DNA of 64,000 nt from Marnyiella aurantia (GCF_014041915.1 NZ_CP059472.1:124001-188000), one strand, 5' to 3'; counted from the stretch's first letter, positions 1 to 10,411 are shown. The notes: generated by a model from the sequence alone, not told the origin. Numbers and translations: made by a program.

Positions 1-681
1 GCCCACCGCGGCTTTTTCCAATCCAATCCATCCACTACAGAAAATTCGCTGGAGGCTCTGAAAAATGCGCAGGATTTAAAAGTGTACGGGTCAGAATTTG
101 ACGTGAGGATGACTGCGGACGGCATTTTGGTGGTGAATCATGATGAGCACCATGCGGGAATGGAAGTTTCAGAATCGTCACTTGCCAAATTACGTACTGC
201 AAGGTTAGCCAATGGCGAGGAACTTCCTACCCTGGAGCAATATCTGGAAATGGGAAAACGTGTTATCGGTGTGAAACTTATTGTGGAACTGAAACCGGCT
301 AAAACAAAGATTCTTGAAGATATGATGGTGCAAAAAGCTTTGCAGCTGGTTTCCAAAACCAAAACGGAAGAGCAGGTAGAATTTATTTCCTTCAGCCTCA
401 ATATCTGCCGTGAAATAAAGAACCGGGAACCTAGGTACCCGGTGCATTACCTGAACGGAGATCTGTCGCCACAGCAGCTAAAGCTTGAAAATGTGGACGG
501 CCTGGACTATCATTATAAAATTCTGCTTGAGAAACATCCAGAGTGGATTGCTGAGGCCCGAAAACTGGGACTTATGACCAACAGCTGGACAGTAAATGAC
601 ATTGAAACCTATAAGAAGTTAAAATCTATGGGAATTGATTTCGTAACCACCAATATTCCCGACCAACTAATTAATCTATAA
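1..681 (+). CDS. glycerophosphodiester phosphodiesterase, 5' partial
   Basis: The reading frame is open from the first base of the window, so the N-terminus lies upstream. The translation starts with AHRG, followed by a Glu/Asp pair (SEFDVRMTADG) and NHDEHHAG, which are the metal-binding and catalytic segments of the GDPD family. A later VELKP and a C-terminal NSWTVND/TTNIPDQL match the end of the TIM barrel. Such enzymes hydrolyse glycerophosphodiesters to glycerol-3-phosphate and an alcohol. The stop is 3 nt before the next gene, so the two are probably cotranscribed; both are phosphoesterases. Whether it carries a signal peptide cannot be seen. Confidence 0.9.
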   Translation, partial: AHRGFFQSNPSTTENSLEALKNAQDLKVYGSEFDVRMTADGILVVNHDEHHAGMEVSESSLAKLRTARLANGEELPTLEQYLEMGKRVIGVKLIVELKPAKTKILEDMMVQKALQLVSKTKTEEQVEFISFSLNICREIKNREPRYPVHYLNGDLSPQQLKLENVDGLDYHYKILLEKHPEWIAEARKLGLMTNSWTVNDIETYKKLKSMGIDFVTTNIPDQLINL

Positions 682-684
682 AAC

Positions 685-2271
685 ATGAATATAAAGATAC
701 CGGCATTTTGCCTCCTGATTTCCACTTTAACCTTCGCGCAGACTTCCGTTTCCGGATTTGTTTTTGAGGATGCCAATGCAAATGCTCAAAAAGAAAGACG
801 GGAAAGGGGAATAGGTAACGTGGCTGTTTCCAATGGGGTAGAAGTGGCCCTCACCGACAAAAATGGCAGGTACACACTGCCGCTGTACGGCGACCAGACC
901 ATCTTTGTTATTAAGCCGGAAAATTACCGCACAAGGACAGATGCTAACAATCTGCCTCAATTTTATCATCATCATAAACCCAACGGCTCTCCTGCTGATT
1001 TTAAATATAAGGGAAGCGTACCCACCGGCTCACTACCCGCAGAATTAAATTTTCCGCTGTATAAAAGTGCTGAGAACAAAGAATTTCAAATTTTGGTTTT
1101 TGGTGATCCACAACCTTACACGCTGAAGGAGATTGACTATTTCAGAAGAGGGATTATTAACGAAGTTAAAAATAACCGTAAGAAAGCAGTGTTCGGTATC
1201 AGTCTGGGTGATCTGGTGGGCGACGATCTTACTCTTCACCAGCCTTATATTGAATCAATAAAGGAGATTGGTTTGCCATGGTATAACGTGATCGGAAATC
1301 ATGATATGAATTTTGATGCCCAGGAGGATCATCTTTCTGATGAGACTTTTGAGAGGAATTTTGGGCCGGCAAATTATGCTTTTAATTACGGAAATGTACA
1401 TTTTATGGTCCTGGACGACATTCTGTATCCCGATCCGCGTGACGGCAAGGGTTACTGGGCCGGCTTCCGGGAAGATCAGCTTAAATTTATCGAAAATAAC
1501 CTCAAACTCGTTCCTAAGAATAAATTGGTAGTGTTGGCATTTCATATTCAGATGATGCCGGAAAGGGAAGGTGATGATCATTTCCGGCTTTCAGACCGTA
1601 AAAGACTCTTTGATTTGCTTAGGCCGTTTGAAAACGTACTGATGATGTCGGCACATACCCACAAGCAGACCCAGATTTTTTACACAAAAGGTGACGGTTG
1701 GGAAGGAGCGGCGGACTTACATGAATATAATGTAGGAACCACTTCCGGCGACTGGTATTCGGGCACGGTGGATGCCACCGGCGTTCCGGCTTCCGTAATG
1801 CGCGACGGCACTTATCGCGGATACTCATTCATCGATTTCAAGGATAACAAATACAGAATACAGTATAAAGCTGCCGGTATGCCTGATGAATTTCAGATCA
1901 GTCTCTATGTTCCGAAGGTAATTGCAAGTCGCAGGAACTCAGCCAGGATAGTAGCCAATTTCTTCATGGGCAGTAAGAACGATTTGGTGGAATTCCGTGT
2001 GGACGGGGGTGACTGGAAACCAATGAACTATACGGAGAGTCTTGACCCATCGTTTCTACAGTCTGTGTTTAAGTGGGATTCGGCCAACGAGCTTCTGCAG
2101 GGCAGAAGACCCTCCAATCCAGAAAACTCCAAACATCTTTGGGTTGCACCTTTCCCGGGAAAGCTGGCACCGGGAACACATAAACTGCAGGTAAGAGCTA
2201 CTGACCGTTATGGTAAGGTTCATACCGCAGAACAGAACTTTGAAGTGAAGGAGCCGAATCCGGTTCCGTAG
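685..2271 (+). CDS. secreted calcineurin-like metallophosphoesterase
   Basis: This 528-residue protein has a signal peptide (MNIKIPAFCLLISTLTFAQ), then an Ig-like N-terminal domain of the kind found in Bacteroidota metallophosphoesterases (residues about 20-110). The central catalytic domain shows FGDPQPY, SLGDLVGDD, GNHDMNF, AFHIQMMPE and SAHTHKQ, the usual series of metal-binding Asp/Asn/His motifs. About 150 further residues form a beta-rich C-terminal domain. The substrate cannot be read from sequence. It follows the GDPD gene after 3 nt, suggesting a joint role in phosphodiester or phospholipid scavenging in the periplasm. A strong terminator follows. Confidence 0.88.
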   Translation: MNIKIPAFCLLISTLTFAQTSVSGFVFEDANANAQKERRERGIGNVAVSNGVEVALTDKNGRYTLPLYGDQTIFVIKPENYRTRTDANNLPQFYHHHKPNGSPADFKYKGSVPTGSLPAELNFPLYKSAENKEFQILVFGDPQPYTLKEIDYFRRGIINEVKNNRKKAVFGISLGDLVGDDLTLHQPYIESIKEIGLPWYNVIGNHDMNFDAQEDHLSDETFERNFGPANYAFNYGNVHFMVLDDILYPDPRDGKGYWAGFREDQLKFIENNLKLVPKNKLVVLAFHIQMMPEREGDDHFRLSDRKRLFDLLRPFENVLMMSAHTHKQTQIFYTKGDGWEGAADLHEYNVGTTSGDWYSGTVDATGVPASVMRDGTYRGYSFIDFKDNKYRIQYKAAGMPDEFQISLYVPKVIASRRNSARIVANFFMGSKNDLVEFRVDGGDWKPMNYTESLDPSFLQSVFKWDSANELLQGRRPSNPENSKHLWVAPFPGKLAPGTHKLQVRATDRYGKVHTAEQNFEVKEPNPVP

Positions 2272-2302
2272 TTTCAAATTTTTTCTTAGTTTTTCTTTCG
2301 GG

Positions 2303-2332
2303 GCCGGCTGATCTGTTTCAGCCGGCTTTTTT
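2303..2332 (+). terminator. rho-independent terminator
   Basis: A 9-bp stem (GCCGGCTGA paired with TCAGCCGGC) is followed by a run of T. It ends the two-gene phosphoesterase unit. Confidence 0.85.
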
Positions 2333-2351
2333 ATGGGATAACGTATAAAAT

Positions 2352-2382
2352 TTTGAAAGCTGACTTTTTTGTCATATATTTG
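2352..2382 (+). promoter_or_regulatory. Bacteroidota housekeeping promoter of tRNA-fMet
   Basis: TTTG at 2352-2355 and TATATTTG at 2375-2382 are separated by 19 nt. This matches the Bacteroidota primary sigma consensus TTTG-N19-TAnnTTTG. The tRNA begins 10 nt after the -7 box. Confidence 0.8.
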
Positions 2383-2391
2383 CAGTCATAT

Positions 2392-2464
<73 letters not shown>

Positions 2465-2474
2465 CTAAGCAGAG

Positions 2475-2504
2475 AGAGAATCACAAAAGTGGTTCTCTTT
2501 TTTT
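2475..2504 (+). terminator. terminator after tRNA-fMet
   Basis: AGAGAATCAC and GTGGTTCTCT form a 10-bp stem (one G-T pair) with an AAAA loop, followed by a T run. Confidence 0.8.
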
Positions 2505-2511
2505 GTTTTTG

Positions 2512-2905
2512 GATACCACAGATCGCACGGACATTGCTGACTTTATCTGTGCAATCTGTGGATGGAAAATTTCACACTGATTTCACATATTTTCACAGAT
2601 GTTTTTAAAGCCCACAGATTTGGGGAGTACGCAAATTTAATTTTATCTGTGCAGATCTGTGTAATCAGTGCGCAAAATCTCTCGCAGATTTCACAGATTT
2701 TTACAGCGCTTTGCTAAGCCCGCAGATCTCGCTGATAATGCAGATTTGATTTTTCTGTGCAGATCTGTGTAATCTGTGCGCTAATTACCTCACTGATTTC
2801 ACAGATTTTCACAGATGTTTTCTAATCCCGCAGATGTCGCTGATAACGCAGGTTTGGTTTTTCTCTGCAGATCTGTGTAATCTGCGCGCGGAAATTTCGT
2901 ACGGA
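2512..2905. repeat. CTGTG/CACAG repeat array A
   Basis: About three and a half degenerate copies of a unit of roughly 110 bp. Each unit has a block of ATCTGTG words spaced about 10 nt apart (for example CTGTGCAGATCTGTGTAATC), a short AT-rich middle, and a block of the opposite orientation (TTTCACAGATTTTCACAGA), so each unit could fold into a long imperfect hairpin. The linker AAGCCCACAGATTTGGGG or a variant separates units. The same family forms arrays B and C. No gene is supported inside. Confidence 0.85.
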
Positions 2906-2918
2906 TTTCCCCCAATAA

Positions 2919-3119
2919 TTAGATTAACAAACGGACCTCTTTAGCAATTGTTATTTTCCTTCTTAATGATCTGTAAAGAAAATAAATGAGTGGCCCAAAT
3001 ATTGGAAAAAAGCATACTATCAAATGCCACAATAATCTGTTTTCCTTCTCATTGTGTAACATTAGTATAGTTATTGTGAAATTAAGTAATATTACGGTTA
3101 AAATAAAAAATGTTAACAT
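2919..3119 (-). CDS. small PLDc_N-like membrane protein
   Basis: This 66-residue ORF has two hydrophobic segments (residues about 2-20 and 30-50). The second reads LLWHLIVCFFPIFGPLIYFLYRS, which resembles the W..v..PilGpliYl pattern of the PLDc_N (phospholipase D-nuclease N-terminal) two-helix domain. A basic RSLRRK follows. It lies 19 nt downstream of a Cys-containing small ORF on the same strand, between repeat arrays A and B. Small PLDc_N proteins sometimes act as membrane regulators or self-protection proteins, but no role can be assigned here. The family match was judged by eye. Confidence 0.5.
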   Translation of the reverse strand: MLTFFILTVILLNFTITILMLHNEKENRLLWHLIVCFFPIFGPLIYFLYRSLRRKITIAKEVRLLI

Positions 3120-3138
3120 AACTGGGGAATTTTGTTTA

Positions 3139-3291
3139 TTAATTTATACTGTTACTTATAACGGTAGCTTTAGGAGCATCGCCTCCAGCAGTACAATGAG
3201 CGTATGCTACAATATACCTATAAAGGGTATAATTTGAACTTAAATCACAGCTAATACTGCAGGTAGTGTTTTTGCTACAAGCCTTCTTCAT
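3139..3291 (-). CDS. candidate small Cys-containing peptide
   Basis: ATG at 3291 opens a 50-residue frame starting MKKACSKNTTCSISCDLSS with Cys at positions 5, 11, 15 and 33. A TTG at 3342 would add 17 residues. The frame ends 19 nt before the PLDc_N-like gene. I do not recognise the family. The composition (Cys, Ser, Thr, Asn) fits a small secreted or modified peptide, but the region is AT-rich and a chance ORF is possible. There is no GG leader cleavage motif. Confidence 0.28.
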   Translation of the reverse strand: MKKACSKNTTCSISCDLSSNYTLYRYIVAYAHCTAGGDAPKATVISNSIN

Positions 3292-3335
3292 GTAAGCAAC
3301 CGTCTCTTTAACTAAACACAGTAAATTCGCTATTC

Positions 3336-3449
3336 TTAGCAATTTTCTGAGATTACCTGTTTCTTCAAAAAATAGCAGAATCTTTTGACTTTTCCCTTAA
3401 TGAGAGGGTGTGGGTGTTCAGTATGTCCCTTCGCCGTCATATTCATCAT
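3336..3449 (-). CDS. candidate 37-residue peptide
   Basis: ATG at 3449 opens a 37-codon frame (MMNMTAKGHTEHPHPL, then a basic stretch and FCYFLKK). It is the first of three short frames in a row on this strand (3449 to 2919). It has no recognised family. It is supported only by its position and by a non-random looking basic/aromatic composition. Confidence 0.18.
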   Translation of the reverse strand: MMNMTAKGHTEHPHPLIKGKVKRFCYFLKKQVISENC

Positions 3450-3613
3450 GGTAAGCAGTGTTCTATCTTTATTTGTAATTGCCTATGCAAATGTCCTCGT
3501 GACAATAGTATAGATTTGCTGCATAATATTAATAAAAACTATAAGTAAATATACATTAAAAAGTAAATAAAATAAAAAAAAATTTTAAAAAAAGATAAAA
3601 CAAGTAAATATAT
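3450..3613. other. AT-rich spacer
   Basis: From about 3520 the sequence is nearly pure A/T (many AAATAAAATAAAA words). I see no gene, tRNA or clear hairpin in it. Confidence 0.5.
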
Positions 3614-3865
3614 TTAGTCATATTCCCTTTTGTGAGTATAATCTTTTTTACGTTGACTTTGTATTTCTGGCGTTTCTCCACGAAGTTGTTGTATGAGAAA
3701 TATTCTATATCCCATTATTACAAAGTCTATGTAAGCTGCATGATAGGAGAACTCCCATTTATTGAATTTTCTAACATGGGAAATTGACATTTTTCGAGAA
3801 AGCTGAAAAAGAAAGAAACCAACAGGCGCAAAATACAGCAAGAAGAAAGGCAGAGATGGATGCAA
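3614..3865 (-). CDS. uncertain small ORF, one membrane segment
   Basis: An 83-codon frame opens only with TTG (no ATG at its 5' end). It encodes a hydrophobic start (LPFFLLYFAPVGFFLFQ) and a charged C-terminus (RGETPEIQSQRKKDYTHKREYD). The opposite strand of its 5' part (3775-3930) also reads as plausible protein, a charged coiled-coil-like tail (KAEKERNQQAQNTARRKAEM) without a start. One of these may be a gene remnant. Nothing decides between them by eye. Confidence 0.22.
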   Translation of the reverse strand: MHPSLPFFLLYFAPVGFFLFQLSRKMSISHVRKFNKWEFSYHAAYIDFVIMGYRIFLIQQLRGETPEIQSQRKKDYTHKREYD

Positions 3866-3902
3866 GGATTAACGCTTTGAACTTATTACCAAATAACAAT
3901 AT

Positions 3903-3928
3903 ATCCCGGGACACCTCCGGGATTTTAT
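3903..3928 (+). terminator. orphan terminator-like hairpin
   Basis: ATCCCGG and CCGGGAT form a 7-bp stem followed by TTTTAT on the + strand. No intact + strand gene lies in front of it; it may belong to the remnant frame at 3775-3930. Confidence 0.5.
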
Positions 3929-3965
3929 GATTTAAAGACAGTCATTACGTTCTGTTTTTTTAACC

Positions 3966-4540
3966 TGCAGATTTGGTTTTTATGTGCAGATCTTTGTAAT
4001 CTTTGCGCGGAATATTTTACACGGATATTACAGATTTTCACAGAACTTTTTTTAATCCAGCAGATTTCGCAGATTTAATTTTATCTGATTTGTGCAATCT
4101 TTGGGCGGAAAATTTCACACTGATTTCACAGATTTTCACAGAACTTTTTAAAGCTCACAGATTTCGGCGATTATGCAGATTTAGTTTTATCTGTGCAGAT
4201 CTGTGCAATCTGTGCGCGGAATATTTTACACGGATATTACAGATTTTCACAGATTTCTTTAAGCCCGCAGATTTGGGGGAGTACGCAGATTTACTTTTAT
4301 CTGTGCAGATCTGTGCAATCTGTGCGCAAAATTTCGTACGGATTTCACGGAATTCACAGATGTTTTTAAGCGCACAGATCTCGCAAAATACGTGGATTTA
4401 ATTTTTTCTGTGCAGATCTGCGTAATAAGTGCTTTTTTTTTTCGCAGAACTGTCACGGATATGCACAGACAATTTTTAGATCGGTGATCTGAGTGGAATC
4501 AGTGCGTTTTTTTCGCGCACAGGTTTAACGGATAGGTGCT
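3966..4540. repeat. CTGTG/CACAG repeat array B
   Basis: About five units of the same 105-115 bp family as array A, in the same orientation. The best-preserved core, CTGTGCAGATCTGTGCAATC, occurs near 4191 and 4301, with a diverged copy near 4409. A long frame through the array (4003-4401) gives a peptide that simply repeats with the DNA and is not taken as a gene. The last 100 bp are degenerate. Confidence 0.85.
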
Positions 4541-4572
4541 GTTTTTTTGACTGTTCTGTGCGCTTAAAAAGC

Positions 4573-4601
4573 AAAAAACCCCTGCGCGTGCGCGCAGGGG
4601 T
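4573..4601 (-). terminator. terminator of the monooxygenase gene
   Basis: CCCCTGCGCG and CGCGCAGGGG form a 10-bp GC stem with a 2-nt loop. On the minus strand it is followed by TTTTTTGC, 28 nt after the stop codon at 4629. Confidence 0.88.
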
Positions 4602-4628
4602 GTAGTTTAATATAATTGCAGGTTACAG

Positions 4629-6394
<1,766 letters not shown>

Positions 6395-6875
6395 AATCTG
6401 CGCGTTTTCACGGATTTTGCAGACAATATATATCTGTGAAGATATGTGTAATCTGTGTTCAAAATCTCTCGCAGCTTTTAGAGATTTTCACATTCATTTT
6501 TTTAAATCTGCAAATCTTGCAAACTCATATTGGTTTTTCTGTGTAGATCTGTGTAATCTGTGCGCGGAAATTTCACACTGATTTCACAGATTTTCACAGA
6601 ATTTTTTTTGAGCCCGCAGATTTAATTTATCTGTGCAGATCTGTGCAATCTGTGCGTAAAATCTCTCGCAGATTTTCACAGATTTTCACAGATTTTTTTA
6701 AGCCCACAGATTTCGCTGATTACGCAGATTTAGTTTTATCTGTGCAGATCTGTGCAATCTGTGTGCGGAAAATTTCACACTGATTTCAGAGATTTTCACA
6801 GAATATTTTTTAAGACCGCAATTTCGCAGAATACGCATATTTAGTTTTATCTGTGCAGTTCTGTCCAATCTGTAG
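6395..6875. repeat. CTGTG/CACAG repeat array C
   Basis: Four to five units of the same family and orientation as arrays A and B, with cores near 6540, 6635, 6740 and 6850. The unit boundary AAGCCCACAGATTTCGCTGA is well kept near 6700. The array ends directly before the transaldolase terminator. Confidence 0.85.
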
Positions 6876-6883
6876 GCCCTAAT

Positions 6884-6917
6884 CAAAAAAAATCCCGAAA
6901 CGTAACGTTCCGGGATT
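6884..6917 (-). terminator. terminator of the transaldolase gene
   Basis: On the minus strand AATCCCGGAACG and CGTTTCGGGATT form a stem with a TTA loop, followed by a long T run. It begins about 20 nt after the stop at 6938. Confidence 0.85.
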
Positions 6918-6937
6918 TTCTAATTTTATAAAAAGCA

Positions 6938-7591
6938 TTATGCCATTTTCTTGCTGTCTTCCACAAACTGCGCCAGACCTTTATCGGTTAGCGGATGGCT
7001 CAACAAACTGAGTATCGGGCCAAGTGGCGAAGTAATTACATCGGCGCCAATTTTCGCACAGTTTATGATGTGCATGGAGTGACGAATGGAGGCAGCCAGG
7101 ATTTGGGTTTCGTAGCTGTAGTTGTCGTAGATGGTGCGTATTTCGTCTATAAGCGCCATTCCGTCCGTGGAAATGTCGTCCAGCCTGCCCAGGAAAGGGG
7201 AAACGTAAGTCGCACCTGCTTTAGCTGCCAGCAGCGCCTGTCCGGCCGAAAATATAAGCGTACAGTTGGTTTTTATACCTTTGTCTGAGAAATATTTCAG
7301 CGCGCGCACGCCGTCCTTAATCATCGGAATCTTTACAACAATATTTGGGTGGATGGCCGCCAGCTCGTCGCCCTCTTTTATCATTTCATCATAGGTCGTG
7401 CTCAGGACCTCGGCGGATATAGGACCGTCCACAATATCGCAAATCGTGCGGTAGTGCTGCATAATCGCGTTGGTTCCGGCAATCCCCTCCTTAGCCATCA
7501 GGGTAGGATTGGTAGTTACCCCGTCCAGGATTCCAAGGTTTTGAGCTTCGCGAATCTGGTCCAGGTTGGCTGTGTCAATAAAAAATTTCAT
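6938..7591 (-). CDS. tal: fructose-6-phosphate aldolase / transaldolase-like
   Basis: The start is taken at 7591 ([16 protein letters not shown]), where the family begins, not at an upstream in-frame codon that adds 17 residues. At 217 residues it has the length of the short FSA/TalC/MipB class. [14 protein letters not shown] (23-36), the Schiff-base lysine in VVKIPM (Lys87) and [20 protein letters not shown] are typical. Members perform transaldolase or fructose-6-phosphate aldolase chemistry in the cytosol; in Bacteroidota they usually serve the pentose phosphate pathway. Single gene with its own terminator. Confidence 0.92.
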   Translation of the reverse strand: MKFFIDTANLDQIREAQNLGILDGVTTNPTLMAKEGIAGTNAIMQHYRTICDIVDGPISAEVLSTTYDEMIKEGDELAAIHPNIVVKIPMIKDGVRALKYFSDKGIKTNCTLIFSAGQALLAAKAGATYVSPFLGRLDDISTDGMALIDEIRTIYDNYSYETQILAASIRHSMHIINCAKIGADVITSPLGPILSLLSHPLTDKGLAQFVEDSKKMA

Positions 7592-8057
7592 TACTTTTAA
7601 TTTGATTTCCGCAAAGATAATCCAATTTATCAGGAGCAACAAGATTCGGGATTCAGTGAACCTGCCGTCCGGCTTTCCGCTGCAATCTTTCGCCGGCCAG
7701 CCAATGCCAGCGCAAAAAAGGATTTCCGCTGCAATCCGGGCTATGAACCCGTGCCGTCAATCTTCCGGCGGGCAGAGCAACCAGCCAAATTAATTTCGGT
7801 AAATTTGCATGAGTAGCGTTAGGCGGTTAGCTTTCAGCAGTCAGTTCTCGGCTAGATGCCATAAGCTATAGGGTGTAGGCGAAAAGGTGAAAAACCCTAC
7901 TATACTACTAAACAGCTAATCCATCAAACCATTATCACTACATAGCCAAATCACTCAAACACTCAAACACTCAAACCCTCACATCAACTAATCAACCAAT
8001 CACCACATTATCAAATAACCACATTATCAAATCATCAAACAGTCAAACTCTCACCAA
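7592..8057. other. repeat-like spacer with G-poor tract
   Basis: 466 bp without a supported gene. At 7670-7735 the phrase TTTCCGCTGCAATC occurs twice, as in a dispersed intergenic element. From 7891 to 8057 the + strand has only three G in 167 nt and is built of CTCAAACA/ATCATCAAA words, running up to the start codon of the next gene. Its origin as a dispersed simple-sequence element is an inference. Confidence 0.6.
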
Positions 8058-8750
8058 ATGAACATCCTCCTTGCCTCAACCTCCACGCTTTACGGCGGCA
8101 ATTACCTGGAATACATTAAAACCGAAATTGAACAGCTCTTTCAGGGTATAGATGAGATCCTCTTCATCCCTTTTGCACGTCCGGGCGGCATTTCGCATGA
8201 AGACTACACCGCAAAAGCGGCTGAATTCTTCGCCCAACTCAACATAAAAGTCCGCGGATTGCACGAATTTGCAGAAAAAGCTGAAGCCATTAACCAGGCC
8301 AAAGGCTATTTTACTGGCGGCGGCAACACCTTTCTGTTAGTAAAGACCCTGCACGAAGAAAACCTGATGCATTTCCTGAAAGACAATGTGGAAAGCGGAA
8401 AACCTTATCTGGGTTCCAGCGCAGGAAGCAATATTGGCGGCATCAATATGAAAACCACCAACGATATGCCCATCGTTTATCCGCCCAGCTTCAGCTGTAT
8501 GGGACTGGTACCGTTCAACATCAATCCCCATTACCTGGATCCCAGTCCAGACCTGAAGCACAACGGCGAAACCCGCGAAACCCGCATCCTGGAGTTCCTG
8601 ACCCAAAATGACCTGAAAGTCGTAGGCCTGCGCGAGGGCAACTGGATTCGGCGCATTGGCGACCGCATCACCACCGAAGGCACCGAGCAGACCCGCATCT
8701 TCGAACAAGGCCGGGAACCTTATGAAGTAGAGCCGGGAAGCACACCTTAA
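8058..8750 (+). CDS. pepE: dipeptidase E (peptidase family S51)
   Basis: 230 residues, close to E. coli PepE (229). The nucleophile elbow GSSAGSN places Ser121, NINPHYLDP gives His158 and REGNWI gives Glu193, each one position later than the E. coli Ser120/His157/Glu192 triad. FTGGGNTFLL (about 85-94) is also conserved. The cytosolic enzyme splits Asp-X dipeptides. It stands alone downstream of the G-poor tract, which leaves no standard promoter in the last 150 bp. Confidence 0.9.
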   Translation: MNILLASTSTLYGGNYLEYIKTEIEQLFQGIDEILFIPFARPGGISHEDYTAKAAEFFAQLNIKVRGLHEFAEKAEAINQAKGYFTGGGNTFLLVKTLHEENLMHFLKDNVESGKPYLGSSAGSNIGGINMKTTNDMPIVYPPSFSCMGLVPFNINPHYLDPSPDLKHNGETRETRILEFLTQNDLKVVGLREGNWIRRIGDRITTEGTEQTRIFEQGREPYEVEPGSTP

Positions 8751-8916
8751 CTAAAGCCTTCCAACCGCGTTTGATTAACTGTTTCTTGCCGGAAAAAAAA
8801 ATGACGCTGCCAAAAGAATACAGAAGGAAATCACTTAATTTGGTCTGACTGCCAAAGATATTGAAATGATACTCAGCTGATATCATTAGAATAATTTAAA
8901 AATTTAGTCAGAATTT

Positions 8917-9765
8917 ATGAAGACACATAAAATAATAATATTCACGACGTTACTACTGACAATTACAACAGTTTATGGACAGACTTATGAACCATTGGAT
9001 TTAGCAAAAAAAATATGTTCAAAAGTGACTTTACCAAATATCGAGAATTATGTTGCTGGCGAATATGAAGGCAAACCAAACGGAAAAGATTTACCAGACG
9101 GTTCAATTACAAAATTTACATTACTTGGACAAACAGACAAAACAGCAGTTGTAGGAATGACTGTGTTGGACTCAATTGGAAAAGGATTTGACACGTATTT
9201 GCACTTTGAAAAAGATAAGTCATGGAAAATGACAGCATTCAGAGGATTAGCAATGACAGGACTAATTGAGCAGATAAAAATTGAACTTGAAAATATGACT
9301 CCACAACAAGTGGACGAAATAATTGAAAAGTCAAAAAAGAATAAAAATGACGACTTTGAAATGTTTAAATCAAGAGAAGATTACAATTTTCAGTTGGGAA
9401 ATACAAGATTAACACTTGAATTAGACGAAAATATTATAAACCATTTTCTGACAAACCAAGCAGAATTTGACCGTCTCAAAAATCTCGCTTTAATTGAATT
9501 GGAAAAAGAAAAAGTAGATGAAGATAGAAGTTTGGAACTAATTGAAACCTCTAAACCTGAATTTAATAAACTTTTCATTTCTTCAGTGGCGACAGGTGGT
9601 TACGAATTAGGTAACTGTATCAATTTTTTAATTGGTGGAATGCTTGACAACTCTGTTGGTTATTTTTATATAAAAGACAAAAAAGATTTACCGGAAATGA
9701 ATCCAAATAGAATAATTATGATTAGAGAAATTGCAAACGGATGGTATATTTACAAGACAACATAA
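8917..9765 (+). CDS. secreted protein of unknown function, AT-rich
   Basis: 282 residues with a signal peptide (MKTHKIIIFTTLLLTITTVYGQ). I do not recognise a domain. A central stretch (about 105-180) is rich in Lys/Glu/Asn and probably helical; the ends look alpha/beta mixed. Codon use is visibly richer in A and T than in neighbouring genes, and it is followed by 670 bp without genes, so acquisition by transfer is likely. The sequence just after the stop (TGGCGCCAACAACAAAG) resembles tails often seen behind orphan genes in flavobacteria. Confidence 0.75.
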   Translation: MKTHKIIIFTTLLLTITTVYGQTYEPLDLAKKICSKVTLPNIENYVAGEYEGKPNGKDLPDGSITKFTLLGQTDKTAVVGMTVLDSIGKGFDTYLHFEKDKSWKMTAFRGLAMTGLIEQIKIELENMTPQQVDEIIEKSKKNKNDDFEMFKSREDYNFQLGNTRLTLELDENIINHFLTNQAEFDRLKNLALIELEKEKVDEDRSLELIETSKPEFNKLFISSVATGGYELGNCINFLIGGMLDNSVGYFYIKDKKDLPEMNPNRIIMIREIANGWYIYKTT

Positions 9766-10053
9766 ACAAAACTGGCGCCAACAACAAAGTTTTAATTAGG
9801 CTTCTTTGAGCTGCACCTCGGGTCGTCGTTTCCGCAGGACAAGAAATGAAAGCCCGTAGAACGGAATGTCTGGCAGCTTTTTGACAGCCTTTGGAGTTGT
9901 CGATTTTACATTTTAAAGCACAGAAGCAGTTTTTTAGAAGGACTGCTTTTCTTGTGGTGTTTGAAAAAGTTCCGTCCAAGCAAGAGGATTTCGATTGGCA
10001 GTTCAAAATTAGAACCTTAATAATGTCGGATCAGCGTGGCTTGCGCCCACCAC

Positions 10054-10098
10054 ACCTCCGTGCCCTTTGTGTAAAGCTTTGTGCTCTTTGTGGTTAAA
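10054..10098. repeat. CTTTGTG decameric repeat
   Basis: CTCCGTG, CTTTGTG, CTTTGTG, CTTTGTG follow one another at steps of about 10 nt and end in GTTAAAG. This phrase is a known type of dispersed intergenic repeat in bacteria; it has the same style (7-mer with about 10-nt period) as the CTGTG arrays. Confidence 0.6.
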
Positions 10099-10394
10099 GA
10101 AAAGTGGCAAGAACAAAGAAAAATGAAAGCGGCATGCTACCGTTTTTTTTGGGAGTCCAAGGACACGTCTTATAGACTTTTAACCAATTACTTGAGATTC
10201 ATGCGGTATGACAAAGTGACTGTTAGCTGTTCCTACGCAACAGATTTTATAACAATTGCTATTTGGAATTCTGGGTTCATCCTAAAAAAGGTCACTCAGT
10301 CCAAATGCTTATACTTCATTCTAATCCAATTCCAAGAAATAAACTTAAAAGGATCAGGAGCTGAAAAACCATAATCTGAAATTCCGCTCCGGAC

Positions 10395-10411
10395 AATCCA
10401 AAATCCAAAAT
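10395..10411. repeat. solo copy of cassette-2 terminal repeat
   Basis: AATCCAAAATCCAAAAT is the exact reverse complement of 49426-49442, which borders the broken four-helix-bundle gene. No such gene is present here. Confidence 0.6.

Noticed and set aside
4003-4401. 132-codon ORF through repeat array B
   Set aside because: The peptide repeats exactly with the DNA units (ICADLCNLCAEYF and variants) and has no independent support; similar frames arise in arrays A and C.
9766-9800. Integron attC site behind the orphan gene
   Set aside because: The RYYYAAC/GTTRRRY core pair is not found and no integrase is in the window.
10081-10374. 97-codon plus-strand ORF
   Set aside because: It starts in a dispersed repeat, has no recognisable domain and unusual composition; treated as chance.
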